From positions 62,001 to 126,000 of the forward strand of contig JAWZYV010014426.1 in NCBI GenBank assembly GCA_038373885.1: 64,000 nt of DNA, written 5' to 3'. The notes under the pieces are model-generated. The model was given only the letters and a program-made list of their open reading frames with translations. It had not been told where the DNA came from and did not search any database. The stretch comes from Cheiracanthium punctorium. Its lineage: Eukaryota > Arthropoda > Arachnida > Araneae > Cheiracanthiidae. Both the position numbers and the translations under genes were made by a program. This document shows, piece after piece, positions 32,448 through 44,230 of the stretch (positions within the stretch are counted from its first letter, which is position 1; every line of letters begins with the position of its first letter).

Positions 32448-32970
32448 CATAGGTTCCCAACGTGGGCGATAACGCCCCCCCCCCCCAGTGGGCGTTTGAG
32501 GCTTTCCGGGGGGCGGTAAAAGACCCAGAGAAAATTAGGAGGCGTTGATATGCATGGATGCATGGGAAGATTAACCATGGATGGAACCGGAAATGCATGG
32601 AAAACCGGAATGCATGGGAAGATTAACCAAATATAGTCTAAAAAAGACTTAAAAATCACTCTGATAATCCATTTCTATCACGTGTGCGAAAATTTACATA
32701 TTTCGATATGAGATTTCGCTGTTGAGAGAAAGAGATACCTCTCTAATATTCCTCTCTAAAATTTTTATTCCTCTTTTTTAAATGAAGAAGAAATTCAGTA
32801 GAGTTTCAATTCCAACAATATTCTATCTATTAGTAATTTTTTTAAAATTTAATTCTTGTTTTCACCTTGCATTATGTACGCTCTTATTTCTCCGCAGTGG
32901 GAAGGGGGGGCGGTATTGAAATATTCACTAGAAAAGGGGGCGCCAGTTCAAAAAAGGTTGGGAACCCATG
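32448..32970. mobile_element. hAT non-autonomous element (GGTTCCCAAC ends)
   Basis: The inverted ends are CATAGGTTCCCAAC at 32448 and the complement of CATGGGTTCCCAAC ending at 32970. ATATAGAT (32440-32447) and GTATAGAT (32971-32978) form an 8-bp duplication with one change. The left margin has a 12-base C run and GGGCGTTTGAGG; the right margin has GGGGGGGCGGTATTG and GGGGGCGCCAGTTC. A short repeat of GCATGGGAAGATTAACCA occurs at about 32558 and 32612. There is no transposase. Confidence 0.88.
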
Positions 32971-32978
32971 GTATAGAT

Positions 32979-34305
32979 ATTCAATTCCGTATTTTAATAT
33001 GTATACAGCCCCCTAGTAAAAACCTCTCCATATCTGAAATCTACTTTTAACTGGACGAAATTTTCTAATTGAAAGTATGTTTCTATTCCTAACTGTTCAA
33101 AAGATAATCTCCTGTAACATCTATTTTGAAACACCTGACATAATAACTCTGCAACAGTCTAATAATACTGTCTAATCGGGACAATATTAGTAAGAGTGAC
33201 GTAATCTGTAACAATATTTTATTGTATAAATAACATCCCTTACCATAATGCAAACGATTTCTTGCACACAAAGATACTTTTTAAATAAAAAAGTAGGATA
33301 TCACTTTTTTCGGAAACAAGTGTTTACATTTCACCGCATCATATCTCCCCAGGCAGTAAAAGCAGTTTCACAGTCAAAGGAACGTCTACGAAATAGCCAA
33401 AAATTAACCAACTATTCGAGGATTGGTCAGAACTTCTGGTTTTATTAGTGTTGAAGTTGTAATTATTCATCGGCTCTAAAAACAAACGCCTAGACTTATT
33501 AAAGATATTTAAAGGTAGAATAATAAGCGAGTATATTATTGTTTGTATTAAGGAAACATGTACTATTTGTAAAACAATAGGCAACATTTATATTTTAGTG
33601 CATTGGAATTCTAAATGTGGAAAATGAATTTTATTAAACAAGGAAAAGCTGTATTTCACAAAATATTGCAGTTGGATATGAGTGTGAAAATAAATGTGAA
33701 ATCACACATAATAAAATGACGGCAATTCGCAAGTATTAAAAGCAAATTTCATTTAAAACAAACAAGTTGGACTAAACTTATAAATAATGATAATAATAAT
33801 AAATGCCGATTTAAAACTTTTTCGATTTTCCCTGCAAAATGCAGATTTTTTATTAAATTTAAATTGAGAGTACTTATACATTATTCGAAAAATAATAAAT
33901 ATGAAAATTAATAATTTCTAATATTCATTCTTTCGCAGTTCTGTTGATCGATTTACATTTATTTAACTCGAATAGCTACGGATATTGAAATTGTGAAATA
34001 AATTATTTACACTAATATAATGTTTTCATTAATAATGAAAATTTCAAGAAAAACAGAAATATGTGAAGTTCGTTACTATTTATTTTTCTTTTCGTTTCAA
34101 ACATAATTCTAAATTTCATTTCAAATAAATATACGATAACTAGAAAGCGTTGAAACAGATAACAATAAATATTTTTCAAAGTGAAAAAGTAACATATTAG
34201 TAAATATATTTATTATGGTTTGATATTTTTGTTGTTCTTAAACTTACATTTATTTCTATCCACCAATAAAGCAATCCATTTTTCATACACTATAATAATT
34301 TACGA
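32979..34305. other. Unassigned AT-rich spacer
   Basis: Short open frames only; an AAT-rich microsatellite of a few units lies near 33790. No gene recognised. Confidence 0.4.
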
Positions 34306-34309
34306 AAAG

Positions 34310-34600
34310 ATAAACGAGGTTTACATGGAAGAAATCCAGATTTTTCGTCTAAAATTACCCCTGTTTTGTTTATATTTCTTTCTTTCTTTGGGAGTTTCTT
34401 CATATTTCTTTTTTTTTCACCTAATCGGCAGAAATTGACTGCTTAAGAGTGCCAGTAAATCTTGGCAGACTCTGTTGTTCCGGAGGACTGCTAAAGGAGA
34501 TAAAAAGCGCCTGACGCTCCAAAATAATTCAAAGGCACTGGCTTGAAACGAGGCTGTTACAAAGTTATAAATAAATCGTTAAAGTTCTAGCTGTAGACAG
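34310..34600. repeat. Dispersed segment family G, copy 4
   Basis: GGTTTACATGGAAGAAATCC at 34319, CGTCTAAAATTACCCCTG, then CAGTAAATCTTGGCAGACTC at 34451 match copies at 27775 and 22820. The plus-strand 72-codon frame is hydrophobic but not kept in other copies. Confidence 0.45.
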
Positions 34601-34937
34601 CGGAAAGTGTAAAACCCACGAACTGGATATAACGTTTGTTCATGACTGCACAACAACATACACTTACACATGTACAGGGTGTTCATAAAAAACTTGGTTG
34701 ACATATATGTCTTAACCCTTGACCCCCTTATGTGTCTTAAAAATGCTCTTTGTTTTCAAGAAAAGTTAATTTTTTTTTAGAAAACTGAGCATGAGGTCTG
34801 ACATGAAATTTGACCATGTGACAGCGTTTGTGAGGGAAATTTTTCTATATTAAAGTTATGAGTGAACGAACTATCTATTATCTTGCAAAGGGAGATTCTT
34901 GTTTCACTGCAAACAATGACGAACCATCCTCAAATGA
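34601..34937. other. Spacer with a TACAGGGTGTTCATAAAAAA word
   Basis: The word at 34674 resembles a common transposon end in arthropods, but I found no partner end. Otherwise unassigned. Confidence 0.3.
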
Positions 34938-35461
34938 TTAACACTTTAACGCGAAGTGTTCACGCTCTGGGAACACCCAACTCTGACGTTTTGACGGTTG
35001 TCAGTCACGAAGAATAGATTTGATTTCTATGAAAATAGTTGCGGGTGACAGAGCTCCCATGAGAATCCTTTACTTCTGAGCACGTCATTTCCCGTAAAAA
35101 AAGGGTCACGATTCTTTTTTAAACAGCACTGACATCTGCCGAAAAATGGAAGAATGCGAAGAACAGCTGGATAGATTGCCCCATGCTGAAAAAAGGGCAG
35201 CCGTTGCCATCGATCGACTTAACGACCAGCAAGAGGGCGGACGATCGAAACGTTCATCGCGTGCCACAGATCGAGAGACCCTTTTTTGACGCAGCTGGCT
35301 ATGCGGCACACAGCCTGCTGTCGTCAAAAAGAGGGTCTCTCGATCTGTGGCACGCGATGAACGTTTCGATCGTCCGCCCTCTTGCTGGTCGTCAAGTCGA
35401 GCGATGTCAACGGGTGCCCTTTTTTTCAGCATTGGGAAAGGGTTGCGCTTCGAAGGGTTAA
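34938..35461 (+). mobile_element. piggyBac-type foldback MITE, copy 6 (complete, best foldback)
   Basis: TTAA bounds it at 34938-34941 and 35458-35461. End A is CACTTTAACGCGAAGTG and end B is GGTTGCGCTTCGAAGGG. The two arms, about 35196-35297 and 35325-35430, are nearly exact complements over some 100 bp, with CAGCTGG near the tip. A transcript would fold into a long hairpin. Opposed open frames of about 92 and 123 codons are the two faces of this foldback and are not genes. Confidence 0.88.
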
Positions 35462-35714
35462 AGGGCGTTCCGTTCAACCGAACGAATTAAGGGTTTATGT
35501 ATATAGTCATTCAGATATTCAGTGAACTGCAACAAAATGGCATTTCTTTGTAAATATAATTGATATTTCAATTCCAAACAACTCATGCCGTAGATTAGTA
35601 CACAAATTAGCTGTGCCTCGATAAAAGTATAAGCAAGTCACGAATAAATGACACAGCAAAACTTTCTGAAGCCTCAGACATTTCTATTTGCGAATATATT
35701 ACACGTTGCATATG

Positions 35715-36382
35715 CAGGGGTTAATTTGCATGGGAGCTCATCAGAGCTCCTGTACTTCTTTTTCAGAGTGAATTTTTACATATTAGCCAATACTCAACAG
35801 GTTATAGTGCGCTCCGGAGCCCACCAAGGGGTCTGTTCTGTTAGTTCATTTAAGTGAACGTTCGGATTTGTGACGCAATTCGAAACGTATGCTAACGTAA
35901 GCATTCAGTAGGGACAATCTGCATCCGTAGTTCTACCATACTTTGCATGATACCAATATCAGAAGATTGCGAAAAACGTCAATTTGAAGTCGCACACCCA
36001 AACGTGGCAGAATAGAGCCCAGTACATTAACGTGAAATTTTTCAACTTTTCACACACAAACCGATTTTAGCGGACAGACTAATCTGTATTCGTTTCTCCT
36101 AGAACCGATCTGAGAATCATGAGACAAACAGACTTAGGGTATTCTACTGTGAATTGTTTAGATTTCTTCATGCTAACTTCAGACACTGTTCGGTGAAATG
36201 ATGAGAAGATGTCCTACACTATTACGCGGGAAAATCTTTGATTGGTCATTATTTTAGTAGAATGTCCAAAAAACTCCAGTATTGCAGGGATTGCGGTGGT
36301 TTACAGTACGACACTGAGTATGAACACGAACTCTGGAGAATACCACGGCTCCGGCACTTCTTTTGCTAGAAATTAAGCCCTG
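35715..36382. mobile_element. Candidate hAT-like element
   Basis: CAGGGGTTAATTTGC at 35715 faces the complement of CAGGGCTTAATTTC ending at 36382. Just inside both ends lie GGAGC words and a CTTCTTTT word. I could not see an 8-bp target duplication (TGCATATG versus TATGCACT), so the boundaries or the single-element reading may be wrong. Confidence 0.4.
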
Positions 36383-36479
36383 TATGCACTGTTTACCGCA
36401 TTCTAAATTACTACTAATAATAATGATCATAATAAATGCTGCCATGCATAATGTTATTATTGAACGACTTTTTCTAAAT

Positions 36480-36800
36480 TCCAAACAAAATTTGAATTAA
36501 TAATGTGCATTTTATAAAAGGAAATGCCTAATTATTAAGATTAGCAGTACTATTTATCCGTACTTAAAACTGCTTCCGCATTACCCATTGAACAGGTTTT
36601 GCTTTTTTGTGTATCTCATTGTATTTTTCCAATTTCGTAACAATGAATGTATTTAATTAGGGACTAATAAGTAGCTTACTGTAACTGTCGGACGCAATTC
36701 CTTTTGTCACGGAAAAATAATTACATTTGAAATTAAACTTTTGGTATAGTTGCTTAGTTTTAGTATCTGAATTAGAAACATTCGAAGAGCGTTTTTTCTA
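36480..36800. repeat. Dispersed segment of about 300 bp, copy 1 of 2
   Basis: TTATAAAAGGAAATGCCTAA, GTTTTGCTTTTTTGTG, TTTAATTAGGGACTAATAAG and CACGGAAAAATAATTACATT recur in the same order at 40385-40640 with moderate divergence. It is probably an old transposon or segmental copy. Confidence 0.55.
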
Positions 36801-37569
36801 ACAATTGATATTTTTAGAGTAGTAGTTTTTTAAATGTTTATTTACACTTTTGCAGGTATACTTTTATCGATAGCAAAATAGATCATCCATGTATATAGTA
36901 TATTTCAATAGGTTTTTCAATAGTTTAGCCATAAGAATATAATTTATACCTATTAGCAAAATTTATGAGAAAACAATTAAAATTAATATTATTGAAGTAA
37001 AACTTCTTTAGACGCAACTAGAGAGTAACTCAGACTTTTTTTTCTGACGGAAGTAACGCTCAGTAAAGGAAGTGACGTATCTTTTTCCCATTTGCTTTCT
37101 TCATTTGGGGAACAGCTCTAGGGCGTTCGTTCCCTCAAACGTCGACTGTGCTCCCTGCGCGTCGACATTACTCCCTACCTGTTTTGAAGCACTTTTTTAG
37201 TTATCTTAATAAATTGGAATAGCTTCATTATGACAACCTAAGCATTTATCATAATATGCACCGTAATGTAAACAACGCTTGATTAAATAAAATAAGGACT
37301 TTTTTTTTTTTTTCTTCCAATACCTCAGAAGCTGCTTGTATTCATTAAGAAACACCACTGCCGAGCACGTAATTCAGGGATTTTTTCTTTTTAAAGAACC
37401 TTAACGTTTTCCCAATTTCAAAGTTGGCGAACAATTAAATTAGTGAGAGGCAAAGTAAAACAAAAGAGATAACAGATGTGTGTTTAGACTTTCTTTTTTA
37501 ACAACCGTCTCAGAAATGGACTATCCCCTAATCTGAGAATTTTTAACATCTTTCAAAAAAGTTTCAAAG
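36801..37569. other. Unassigned spacer
   Basis: No gene. A GCGTTCGTTCCC and CGTCGAC-rich stretch lies at 37120-37170 without a recognised role. Confidence 0.35.
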
Positions 37570-37577
37570 GGTCAGTT

Positions 37578-37744
37578 CAGAGGCGTAGCCCGAAATTTTT
37601 CATGGGGGGGGGGTTACGACTACTACAACTCATATATATGTATACGTGTGTGTGATAATGTAGTGAAGAATATAAATTTTGTATGGCAAAAATTTCTCAT
37701 GGGGGGGTTATGACCCCCTAACCCCCCCCTTGGCTACGCCCCTG
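37578..37744. mobile_element. 167-bp hAT MITE with perfect 8-bp target duplication
   Basis: The left end is CAGAGGCGTAGCCCGAAAT and the right end is the complement of CAGGGGCGTAGCCAAGGGGG. GGTCAGTT flanks both sides (37570-37577, 37745-37752). G runs and C runs lie just inside the ends. A related copy lies at 39228-39402. Confidence 0.93.
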
Positions 37745-37889
37745 GGTCAGTTATTTCAGTTTTTCTGTCTGTCAGTCTGTCCGTTCACACTCTTATTAAA
37801 TTCCAACTCCGCTAAGGAAACTGGTATTTTGATTGAAAATGTATTTTGACCATTTCTAAGTATACTTAGAAGTTTCTGTATGACGTCTC

Positions 37890-38125
37890 ATTTAGAGATG
37901 AGGCATTCGTTTGATTTCTGTAATCGATTACTGCTATTCGAATAGAATGAATAATCCATTAATCGAATGGTGAATACTAGCGGTTTTTACTGTTTGAATA
38001 GCAATCGTGGTTTTACTATTCGAATAGTACTCTCCAGATTTCGAATGCTATGTCCTATTCGAATGGATTTTATAAAATCGATTATCTCATGCATTTAACA
38101 ATCGATTAATCCATTCATGCACATC
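37890..38125. repeat. ATTCGAAT/ATCGATT palindrome-rich segment
   Basis: From TAGAGATGAGGCATTCG at 37893 to ATTCATGCACATCACC at about 38127, self-complementary words (CTATTCGAATAG, ATTCGAATGG, AATCGATT) recur many times. The start resembles a hAT terminus, but the right end is degraded and no target duplication is clear. Confidence 0.4.
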
Positions 38126-39227
38126 ACCAAATGGACTCAAGACGTGTCTACATCAGATTTTTTTCTTATAAAGATAAAACAAAGGGCAACTTAAAACAAC
38201 TCCAGCTAGTATTAGGATATATTTTGCTGTGTAAGCGGTTTGTTAATATTCCTTACTAGAGAAAATAGTCTTCACAAAAATCCGCCCGCTTATGTGCGTA
38301 AGATTAGTCAGGTTATTCTTTCCTGAACCGTTCATCCAACCCCCCTCCCCTTTCACAAAGGGAACAATGATTTATATCAGTGGGAGGTAAGACAAAAGAC
38401 CGCTAAGCATCACACTGAGATTTTCCATCAAGAGAAAGTCCTTTTCAAACTAAAACTTCTGTTGCTCCAGCCGCTTAATTTCGTCTTGGAGAATCTGCAG
38501 AATGGACTAAAACAGCGTTAATCGATATTGCGTAGGGAATATTTTGGATTTGGAACATCCGAAACTCGTTGAGTGAGTGGTTTTTTGGAGGGAAAAATAC
38601 TAGTCTATAAATTTCCACTGAACCGGTATTTTTTCTGGAATTTACGTTTCTTTATAAATTTGTTTTTTAAGGTTTATATTATAAGTACAAGAAAAAATCT
38701 ATTTGTGGATATGATTGTTTGTTAACTTTTTATACGATCTACTCCGCTGGACGAATCGGCTTGAAAATATGACTCAATACTTGGAAAAAAGTGTAGAAAA
38801 AGAATATTGCGTCTCAGCTCAAAATATCATCTACAATAGATCAAAAGCTTAAATTTCACGTTTGCTTTCCCTTTTGTTGGACATTTTTTTTTTCTCTGGA
38901 GTCTCTCCTCTAAAGAATTGTTTTTATTCGCTAGCGCGAAGATGCAAATTGCTCAAGAAACAGCTATTTTTTAGTTCTGCTTAGTAAAATGATAGTCATT
39001 CTTTTTAGGTTATAGATATTCTGATAGAAATGCTGGATTTAGGAGTGAAACACTTCCGATTCTTTGAAAATTTCGCTTCGAATTAATAAACTTTGAAGGT
39101 TTTTTGCCCTTAAACCTTTCTTTCCTTCCATAAGAAGAGCGGTTAATGCATCTAGCTCTTAGTTAAGAAGGTGTTCATATAAAGAGTGTAATTTTATCGT
39201 TTATTTTTTCCTAAGATGGAAGAGTTC
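38126..39227. other. Unassigned spacer
   Basis: AT-rich; no gene or repeat recognised. Confidence 0.4.
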
Positions 39228-39402
39228 CTATCTCCAGTAATTTTTCATGGGGGGGGGGGGCGTTACGACTTCTGCAACTCACATATATGCATACATGTGT
39301 GTGATAAGAGTGTGAAGAATATACATTTTGTATGGCAAAAAATTCCTTATGGGGGGTTATGACCCCCCTATCCCCCCCCCCTTTGGCTAAGCCCCTTTAC
39401 TC
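39228..39402. mobile_element. hAT MITE, second copy of the 37578 family, left end eroded
   Basis: TTTTTCATGGGGGGGGGGGG, then TTACGACTTCTGCAACTCAC and ATTTTGTATGGCAAAAAATT, then TTGGCTAAGCCCCTTT match the 37578 element in order. The outer CAGGGGCGTAGCC is missing on the left, so target duplication cannot be assessed. Confidence 0.75.
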
Positions 39403-41026
39403 AGCTACTCTATAGTTATGAATAAGACTAAGCTAGCAGATGAACAATAGAGCTCAAAGGGTCCATTTTCTTTTTAGTGGTAGGGTCCCTCTAGTTGTTC
39501 AGTCAAATACTGGGAACGTATGCGTTTGTTGCAACTGTGGTTGCAATACTCCAGCCATGCGGGTTTAGGCACAGTGAAATAATGGGCTGCTGGGCGTATT
39601 CTTTCCTCCTCTTCCGATTTTCTTCAAATTTTCATTTTCACGGGTTTCAATTTTCGATTTCCTTAACGGGCGATTTTAGTACACATTTACATTGCTTTCG
39701 TACCGTTCTGATCAGATTAAGCGGTAATTGTATTAACGAAAGATTTTATTAAGTGGCGGGTGCTGAATATTCAAAAAGAAGCATAAACTGTGCCAAAAGC
39801 ATCGATTTTAAAACATTTTCCAACACAAGTATTTTTTTGCGCCAAATTTGGCGATGCAGGGTCGTTAGTCTTGGAGAGATTTTGGAGATAACATGAAAAA
39901 AAAAGCTGTTGTTCACTATTAATGTAGTTTTTCGAGACCCTGTAAAAGAACTGTAACTATTGTTTACATCCTTCAATCAGGGCCGTAAAAAAATACATAC
40001 ATTCTTTTCAGCAGAGTACATTATACGGTACACAGGAATAATATTTATCAATTTTGTACTAGCTCATGCGTATTTACGCCAGTTACAGCACAGACGGACA
40101 GACAGATAAACGAAATCGAAAGCACTTTTTAAGTTTGTTAGTAAATGTTCAAAAATATTCTTTAATTGTGTTTTAAAAAACACATGCATGATTTTTAGAA
40201 ATGACCAAAATGGACAATAAACATTTCAAGCCACACACTATACACGTTGTTCTCTATTTTCTTTGCGATAAAAATTCCAAGAAAAGCTGTGCTACTTAAT
40301 ATTATTTTTAAACAACTTCTCTAAATTGCAAATCAATAGTCTCTTCTCTCAAACAACTTCTCTGAATAGTCAAATCAATAATGTGTATTTCATAAAAGGA
40401 AGTGTTTAATTATTGAAATTAACGCAGCATTCGTTTTTTCCTAATTTAAGTCGTTTCACATTGTTGATAAAGAATGTTGCCAATTAATGCAAGTTTTGCT
40501 TTTTGTGTCCGTTCATGTTTTACCAATTTCAAAGCAGAGACTATCTTTAATTAGACACTAATAAGTACATTAACATAACAGTTGGGTACGGTTCTTTTCA
40601 CCACAGAAAAAAAAAATTACCTTTGAAATGAAACTTTACTGGCAAGGAACAGCTATATCTAAAAAGGGGAAATTGTCAAAAAAACATTTTTGCCATAATT
40701 GCGCTTTTGTGATAATTTCCAGAGTAAGAGATTACGTGGACATCTTTTGAATAACGATTTCGTTTCCTTGAATTTCTTTGAGCGTATAAAAATGCTTCGG
40801 TCGCGAATTGGTAAAATGTGTTTCTAAATTTATTTAAAAAGACACACTTTAATCCATTAATAACATAGAAAGTTTTTAAAGCAAAAATTGAACATTCTTT
40901 GTGTTTTTAGGCATAATATAGTACTACTCCCTTACTTCAAATATGTCAGGTAGAATTGGATTGTTTTTGAGTATGTGGGAAAAAAAAGATAACATTTAAA
41001 TACTTTACCAGTTCCTCTACATTTAT
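39403..41026. other. Spacer with a CGCCAAATTTGGCG word and segmental copy 2 of 36480
   Basis: GCGCCAAATTTGGCGATGCA at about 39839 and a core-motif relic (CGAGACCCTGTAAAAGAACT at 39933) link this stretch to element H. Positions 40360-40650 parallel 36480-36790. No gene is evident. Confidence 0.45.
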
Positions 41027-41034
41027 GTCTTCTT

Positions 41035-41506
41035 CAGGCCCGAACTAGCCAGGTAGTCTGGTCGGCGATTGCCAATAGCCCCCGATTTAAGGTGGATCCA
41101 GACAGGCCCCCAGAACTAATGGATATACTACTTTATAATTAGAGTAATTCGATATGTATCAGAGTAATATGTATGAAAATAATTTAATCATTTATTTCCC
41201 AGTAATCTTACGCCTTTAAACAGTGGCGTAACGGGGGACCACCCCCTCACCCACCACGGACCCCGCATAGTAAGAGGCTTCCGCGAAAAATCGGGGCCCG
41301 CCCAACAGCTTTAAAATAGTTAAATGCGGTTTTTAGGCGCGTAAGCCAAATTGTGAATTATTGCAAATATCCTAGTATTCAAATCCCTAATTAGGTAATC
41401 AATCCTTCAGGTAGTATTTAAATCCCTAAGTAAGTAAATTCCCCAGTAAGGGGGACCCCTTTTCAATCTCTTGCCGAGAACCCCCAAAGGAGCCAATCCG
41501 GACCTC
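41035..41506. mobile_element. hAT-type element, 472 bp, degenerate ends
   Basis: The left end is CAGGCCCGAACTAGCCAGG and the right end is the complement of GAGGTCCGGATTGGCTCC. Flanks GTCTTCTT (41027-41034) and GACTTCTC (41507-41514) agree at six of eight positions, consistent with an aged 8-bp duplication. Another hAT-like start, CAGTGGCGTAACGGGGG, lies inside at 41222. AAATCCCTAA-TAGGTAA words occur twice near 41380-41430. Confidence 0.6.
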
Positions 41507-41514
41507 GACTTCTC

Positions 41515-43146
41515 CCAATAAATAAATGAGCAATATACTTTGAATAATTGTAAAAGAATAAAAACATTGTTTTTTATTGTGTGTGGTAGAGTTCGTGAAA
41601 AGTAGCTAACATCACAAACAGGGAGGGGGAAAAATCATTATAAACACATTCTTAACATATCCTATTCGATTAAGTGTTGAAATACAGCGTTATAGGCATC
41701 AATTAGAACGTATACTCAGTCGGGTAACTAGTTGTTTCCATTTTAGTGTATAAAGAAACAATATTTGCGTGAGAGATCTGTCCTTAAAGGGTTAAAATTA
41801 AATGCTTTTGAGTGATGCCATGTACGATAATCAGCATTTTTTCTTCATATGATAATTTTAAAAGCAATTTGTGATTGTAAACATAATATATAATTAAAAC
41901 ATTCGAAGAGTGGTTACAACTTTTAAGCCTATTTAATATTAATATCGCTACATCGGTATTCTTTTTTCACTATTAAATTTTAAGCGAGAAACGCTCTTTA
42001 ACAAGCGAGTAAAATATAAATAATATAAAACAAATTTACTTTTAAATTTACGTTCCGAAACTTCACTCAAACATCTTAATTCTACAACTTAATCCTAACA
42101 TGGTGTAAATAATTTTCAAACTTTAAGCACAAAGCAAACAATTTTGAAATATTGAAGAGCAATAAATTTTACTAGCAACTCTTCAAAATGAATTCCTTTT
42201 CACTAGCAGTTTTTTCTTCTCCTTTGTACAATCTTGAAAAAGCAAAGAGTATCCTTTGGTATATTTATAATACCATATATATAATACCATCTGTTGTATT
42301 TTAATGGTTAAATCATTACATTTTCTTGTAGCTTATAAGAGTGGCCCAACATTAATAACGCAATAACCTCCAAAACATTGAAACATCAGCATAATTAACT
42401 TTATTGCACTCGTTTAGACAGAATGCATCATAAAGAACCATTTTTAAAACGCGTTCTTCTTTTAATTAAAAAAAACCCGTTATCTTAAACGTTAGCAGAC
42501 GGGGATAAATAAAAAGGTTATTAATCATTCGTTTTGGAAAGGCAAAGAACAGATTAATGAACGTCAAGGATTATTGATTGATTCGCTTAAAACAGCCCAG
42601 GAATTAATCCGAAAAAATGTACAATTATTAAAAAGTTAGGTCAGAAGTTTTTACGCTCTGTATAATTTAATAATCAGCCTTCGAAATTATCGCTGTTGCA
42701 GTGTTTAATGATGATGCACTGGTTAACTACACTATTAATTTTGTACGTTCAGCTCATGTGTTTCAGTTTGTGGTGGGCTTGTATTTTTTTGTTTGTTTGT
42801 TTGAAAGAAATATTAAACACAGTGATTGATTTGCAAAATAAACACTTACCCGTAAAAAGCAAAGGAAACGCATCGCCTAGATTTTATTTTTTAAAATTTA
42901 GTTTATCAGAAATCGATCAGTTTGTTTCGATTCAATAGATTTATCGGGTTTTTGAGGGCTAATTTTTACAAACTAAGAAAAAGGTTTTAACAAGAAATAT
43001 TTTACGCTTTGCTAAGAAGTTTCAATTAATTTTAAAAAATTAACAGCACCGTTGCATAGATAATTTTTTAACACATTTTACTTGCAACGGGGTGTCTTGA
43101 AGAAAAAAAGTAAAAAAAAAAAAAAAAACCTTAAACTGATTAAATA
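41515..43146. other. Unassigned AT-rich spacer
   Basis: CCTTAAAGGGTTAA near 41785 resembles one end of a TTAA element, but the partner end was not found. No gene. Confidence 0.4.
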
Positions 43147-43383
43147 TTAACCCATTAAGTACTAGGGTTACCGTATGGTAACAGCAAACAATGTTTTATA
43201 GTATGGTCACATAAAGGACTAGCGTGACCGTATGGTCACCTGGCCATATTTAGGAAATCTCGCATCTGACATCTGAAAAAATAGAAAAGGACATTCTCAC
43301 TCAAGTAACCCCAATGGAGTTAATTCAGTTCAGGGGAAAGATTGGGGGGAGGAAGGGTAAAATCTCCGTCCTTAATGGGTTAA
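43147..43383. mobile_element. Second TTAA MITE family (237 bp)
   Basis: TTAACCCATTAAG at 43147 faces CTTAATGGGTTAA ending 43383; with TTAA as the target this is piggyBac-like. Inside are two hairpin words, GTTACCGTATGGTAAC and GTGACCGTATGGTCAC, each preceded by ACTAG. A G-rich stretch is near the right end. It is distinct from the foldback MITE family and has no coding capacity. Confidence 0.8.
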
Positions 43384-43914
43384 CATCAAGTATGGCTGTG
43401 TATAAGATGAATTACAACATAATACACTTATGCGATCATAGAGTTGATGTGGTTTACCTTTAAGAGCAAACAGAAACGGAAAGTTAAAACATTTAACCCC
43501 GTTGAAGAGAAATAATTTTCTTCGAATTCTCCAGCTTTTGTAAATGTCTTTGGTAAAAAATTAATATTTGACATAATTTTTTTAGCAGCAGATGAATTCT
43601 TAATACTATCTATCAAAAAGTAAATAAATACAACTCTCCGACACTTAAGTATTTAGTAAAAATCAAGTATATTTATTATTAAAAGAAGAGATAAATTCTT
43701 ATATATATAAATGGTATGTTCAACCGAGCGTTAAGTGGTTAAGTTATCCCAAGAAAGGTATGAGGAAGTGCTTTCGTTACAAAACTTATAACAGGGAAAA
43801 ATATTTTTATACAAGATATAAATAATTAAAGAAATAAAAGTTTTTAAAAAATCAAAAACAATTTCATCCATCTTTTAAAGAGACAATTGAAGGATTCTAA
43901 ATGCAGGCCATTCC
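43384..43914. other. Unassigned AT-rich spacer
   Basis: No gene or repeat recognised. Confidence 0.4.
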
Positions 43915-44230
43915 AACAAATCAACTTTTTCATAGAATGAAATTTAAAATAGTTACGTAAATGTTGCATTACTCGGAAATTCTATTGTACGTCGCATATA
44001 TATGTTGATAAAATAACTACCCCACATAAATCAACTTTTATCCAACTACCCCAAAAAATTCAACTTTTAGCCAACAAATCAACTTTTTAATAGACTAAAA
44101 ATTAAAATAATTACGTAAATGTTTCTTTACTCGGACAATTTTATTGCACGTCGCATATCCATGCGGATTAAACGATACCCCACAAAAATATAAATTGCAG
44201 AACAAACGCAGTCTTTGAAGGCGGTAAGTA
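43915..44230. repeat. 158-bp tandem duplication
   Basis: TCAACTTTTT with neighbours starts at 43921 and again at 44079. Both units continue with AATTACGTAAATGTT-type and ACTCGG and GTCGCATAT words. Moderate divergence indicates an old duplication. Confidence 0.7.

Noticed and set aside
34674..34700. Terminus of a named DNA transposon (TACAGGGTGTTCATAAAAAA)
   Set aside because: The word is familiar from several arthropod families, but no matching opposite end or target duplication was found.
35106..35477. Long overlapping frames on both strands
   Set aside because: They are the two faces of the MITE foldback, which forces mirrored open frames.
37890..38125. hAT element
   Set aside because: The left end resembles a hAT terminus, but the right end is degraded and the flanking 8-mers do not match.
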